DNA of 15,096 nucleotides from a bacterium (lineage in GTDB: Bacteria > Atribacterota > Phoenicimicrobiia > Phoenicimicrobiales > Phoenicimicrobiaceae), in assembly GCA_018819665.1 (NCBI GenBank), contig JAHJOY010000266.1, positions 1 to 15,096 of the forward strand. Direction: 5' to 3'. How positions within the stretch are numbered: the stretch's first letter is position 1; every line of letters begins with the position of its first letter. The notes beneath the pieces are model-generated. The model searched no databases, was not told the origin of the DNA, and saw only the letters and a list, made by a program, of their open reading frames with translations. This document shows, one piece after another, positions 13,084 to 15,096 of the stretch. The position numbers and the translations under genes were made by a program.

Positions 13084-14520
13084 TTATTTACTTTTATTAA
13101 CCTTCCCCTTTAAAAATAAACTGTCCTCTAAATCAATCACCTCCAGAGGTATTTCCTGTTTTTTTAATTTATTTGCTCCTCTCTCTGTGACAATCAATCT
13201 ACCCGGATTATTAAATATAATTCCGGAAACCATACATACTTTCCCTTTAATTAATACAATTTCAACTTTGGCATCATCTGGATCAAAAATGGTAATATCG
13301 GCATCTGCTCCGATGGATAAATGGCCTTTATTCTTTAATCCTAACATTCGTGAAGGAGTTAAACTTATTTTTTGGACCAGTTCACTTAAAGTCAAGGCAC
13401 AAAAATGAACTAACGGTAACCCATGAGAAAGAATGCAATTTCTCGGAATTGCTCCCGCATCACTACTAATTGCATCTACAACAAAATTGCCTTTTTTATC
13501 TCTTTCTGTAACACATACTTCAGCAGACCTTCTACGATTAATGGGAAAACAAATTCCCACATTATATTCGTTTTTTTTCCAATAATCAATTGCCTCATCG
13601 CCATAAATATATTCCATTTTACTACCAACTAAAGCATATACTCCTGCATACTTTACTCTAAGTGCTTCTTCTAATCCTTCTTTACTTACTTGATATCCTT
13701 TAGCTCGTAAAGCATTGCGAAGTACATAACTTCGAGGCACACCATTCCCATTAATTCCTCCATAACAAGCATTATGTATGGCTAAATGACTTTCAGAAAT
13801 AATATTTGGTGATTTCTTTAAAATATCCATAGTTCTTTTTAGTTCTAATAAAGGGTCCTCAATATAACCGCGACAATAAGCATTAATATGGGCAATATGC
13901 AGAGGTTTTCCTTCGGCCAGTTTAACTGCCTCTTCTAACCCCTGGATGTTACTTCCGGTTTGAGTCGTTCCTACATGAAAACCCATATATCCTTTTTCCT
14001 GATGAGTTATTTGGAGAATATTATAAGTAGTTTCAGGAGTGAGTGGATAATGACCTCCCAATATTTTTATTCCTATTGCTCCACTGTCTAAATATTTATT
14101 TATGGTTTTCTGTAATTCATCCGTCGTAGCGTCTTTGCTTTTTATGCCATTCCCGGGATAGATTGCTTCTAAAACTGCTACATTTAGCCCACAACCATAT
14201 TTAGTTATCTCCCGCTTAATTACTTCTATTGGCCCTTCGAAATCGAAAGCAGTAGTCACACCAGCATTTATTAACATTCGGTAACCTGCTCCTTTAGCCT
14301 CTGGTCTGGCAACATGGCAGTGAGTGTCAATTATTCCGGGTATGATAACTTTCCCGCTAATATTGATTACTTGCTCAGCCAAATAACTGTCTATCTCTTT
14401 AGCCACTTCAGCAACCTTATCCCCTTTTATAGCTACATCACCAATGAAATCTCTGTCATTTGCAGGATCAACAATTCGCCCGCCTTTAAATAAAAAATCA
14501 TATTTCATAATAAGCCACAC
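13084..14520 (-). CDS. Dihydroorotase/hydantoinase-like metal-dependent amidohydrolase
   Basis: A protein of 478 residues from the GTG at 14520, or 474 from the ATG at 14508. The ATG is favoured because family members open with a sequence like MKYDFLFKGGRIVDP, although the AAGGA site is closer to the GTG. It is a TIM-barrel amidohydrolase: His67 and His69 in DTHCHV, Lys152 in GIKILGG as the likely carboxylated lysine, His182 and His211 as further metal ligands, and Asp354 in ISSDAGA as the catalytic base. The closing GADADITIFDP block (404-414) is standard for imidase/deacetylase-type members. It would hydrolyse a cyclic amide, imide or similar bond in the cytosol. The RPEAKGAG and HINAYCRGY segments do not identify a substrate for me. 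It stands alone, convergent with the toxin gene. Confidence 0.85.
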   Translation of the reverse strand: MWLIMKYDFLFKGGRIVDPANDRDFIGDVAIKGDKVAEVAKEIDSYLAEQVINISGKVIIPGIIDTHCHVARPEAKGAGYRMLINAGVTTAFDFEGPIEVIKREITKYGCGLNVAVLEAIYPGNGIKSKDATTDELQKTINKYLDSGAIGIKILGGHYPLTPETTYNILQITHQEKGYMGFHVGTTQTGSNIQGLEEAVKLAEGKPLHIAHINAYCRGYIEDPLLELKRTMDILKKSPNIISESHLAIHNACYGGINGNGVPRSYVLRNALRAKGYQVSKEGLEEALRVKYAGVYALVGSKMEYIYGDEAIDYWKKNEYNVGICFPINRRRSAEVCVTERDKKGNFVVDAISSDAGAIPRNCILSHGLPLVHFCALTLSELVQKISLTPSRMLGLKNKGHLSIGADADITIFDPDDAKVEIVLIKGKVCMVSGIIFNNPGRLIVTERGANKLKKQEIPLEVIDLEDSLFLKGKVNKSK

Positions 14521-14563
14521 TTTCCTTAATATTTTTAGTTTTTATTAATATTTTCAATTTACC

Positions 14564-14585
14564 TTGTATATTTTATATACTACAA
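14564..14585. promoter_or_regulatory. AT-rich palindrome upstream of the amidohydrolase gene, possible operator
   Basis: GTATAT (14566-14571) and ATATAC (14575-14580) form a perfect arm pair around TTT, extended outward by TTG and ACAA with one unpaired base. It lies about 45-70 bases before the start, where an operator or overlapping -10 could sit. No convincing -35/-10 pair was found in this gap. Chance is a real alternative in AT-rich DNA. Confidence 0.3.
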
Positions 14586-14632
14586 ATTATTTAAAAATCC
14601 TTCTTTTGTAAAAATAAAATATGAAGAAATAC

Positions 14633-14810
14633 TGGATTCCCGTTGCCCGCTTTCGCGAGCACAAGTTTCATGGGAATGATATAAACACGAGATTGCTTCG
14701 GGACTTTGTCCCTCGCAATGACATATAAACCTTTACTTATAAGGGTATTAGTAGTAGCGGCACAGCGTGCTGTGCTGAAAAAGAAAACACGGCACGCCGT
14801 GTTTCTACAA
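14633..14810. repeat. Composite palindromic repeat, copy B
   Basis: Collinear with copy A at 11453-11625: TGGATTCCCG, the tract ATAAACACGAGATTGCTTCG (14681-14700), CAATGACATATAA, GCACAGCGTGCTGTGCTG (from 14760) and AAACACGGC/GCCGTGTTT (14785-14804) followed by CTAC. The first hairpin is enlarged and diverged relative to copy A. A further degenerate hairpin, ATGCGGTATGCCGTAT, follows at 14821-14836. These repeats and the palindrome at 14566 fill the 333-base gene-free stretch 14521-14853. Confidence 0.8.
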
Positions 14811-14853
14811 AATTCTTGGGATGCGGTATGCCGTATTTCTGTTAGTTCGAATC

Positions 14854-15096
14854 TTATTCCCCGATAATTTTAACCAATACTCTTTTGCGTCTTCGGCCGT
14901 CAAATTCTCCATAAAATATCTGTTCCCATGGTCCGAAATCTAATCTCCCCTCGGTAATTGCCACTACTACTTCCCGGCCCATTATCTGTCGTTTCAAATG
15001 AGCATCTCCGTTATCTTCACCTGTTCTATTATGAAGGTATTGGGAGGTTGGTTCATGGGGAGCAAGTTCTTCCAGCCATCTTTTATAATCCTCGTG
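14854..15096 (-). CDS. YjbQ/UPF0047 family protein, C-terminal part (cut by window edge)
   Basis: The last 80 codons of a gene that continues beyond position 15096, ending at a TAA (14854-14856). The readable part contains WLEELAP, YLHNRTGEDNGDAHLKRQIM and GREVVVAITEGRLDFGPWEQ, then IFYGEFDGRRRKRVLVKIIGE, the pattern of the YjbQ/UPF0047 family, whose members are about 130-140 residues. The DNGDAHLK segment and the closing EFDG.R.KRV block are characteristic. Some members have been reported to have weak thiamine phosphate synthase activity, but the true role is unclear. The stop lies 18 bases beyond the last degenerate hairpin of the neighbouring repeat. The N-terminal half is not visible, so completeness cannot be judged. 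Confidence 0.85.
   Translation of the reverse strand, partial: HEDYKRWLEELAPHEPTSQYLHNRTGEDNGDAHLKRQIMGREVVVAITEGRLDFGPWEQIFYGEFDGRRRKRVLVKIIGE

Overview
The window is an AT-rich bacterial chromosome segment with Shine-Dalgarno sites of the AGGAGG type, GTG and TTG starts beside ATG, and many short interspersed repeats. It has no rRNA, tRNA or phage structural genes. The yprA/yprB (mrfA/mrfB) pair is best known from Firmicutes, but the repeat load and mix of families would also fit an uncultured anaerobic candidate phylum. The sequence alone does not fix the taxon.

Region 1 (44-6563, minus strand) is a compact genome-maintenance operon. In transcription order it holds endonuclease IV (nfo), an MrfA/YprA-type DEAD-box helicase with a four-Cys C-terminal cluster, an MrfB/YprB-type DEDD exonuclease with TPR-like repeats, RadC, a zinc-ribbon Nudix hydrolase and a HAD-type phosphatase. 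From mrfA onward the genes are separated by 2-7 bases or overlap by 4. The nfo-mrfA junction carries a perfect 30-bp inverted repeat. Repeat DNA has been absorbed into the C-terminal codons of both nfo and radC.

Region 2 (6564-11415) is accessory and visibly more AT-rich. It contains a divergent promoter region, a six-helix membrane protein rich in conserved-looking His, an unknown protein with a possible PD-(D/E)XK-like core, an AbiEi/AbiEii type IV toxin-antitoxin pair with its own consensus promoter and hairpin terminator, a pRiA4b ORF-3-like protein followed by a helical unknown, and a truncated YgjP/DUF45 metallopeptidase remnant whose HExxH motif has become HGLVH.

Region 3 (11416-13083) is a repeat-dense stretch around a second toxin-antitoxin module (AbrB-like antitoxin and RelE/ParE-like toxin with an ATGA overlap). 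This module lies between two diverged direct repeats of about 255 bp that I do not recognise, which gives it the look of a mobile or recombinogenic cassette.

Region 4 (13084-15096, minus strand) has a dihydroorotase/hydantoinase-like amidohydrolase, a second copy of a composite palindromic repeat also seen at 11453-11625, and the C-terminal part of a YjbQ/UPF0047 protein that runs off the window edge.
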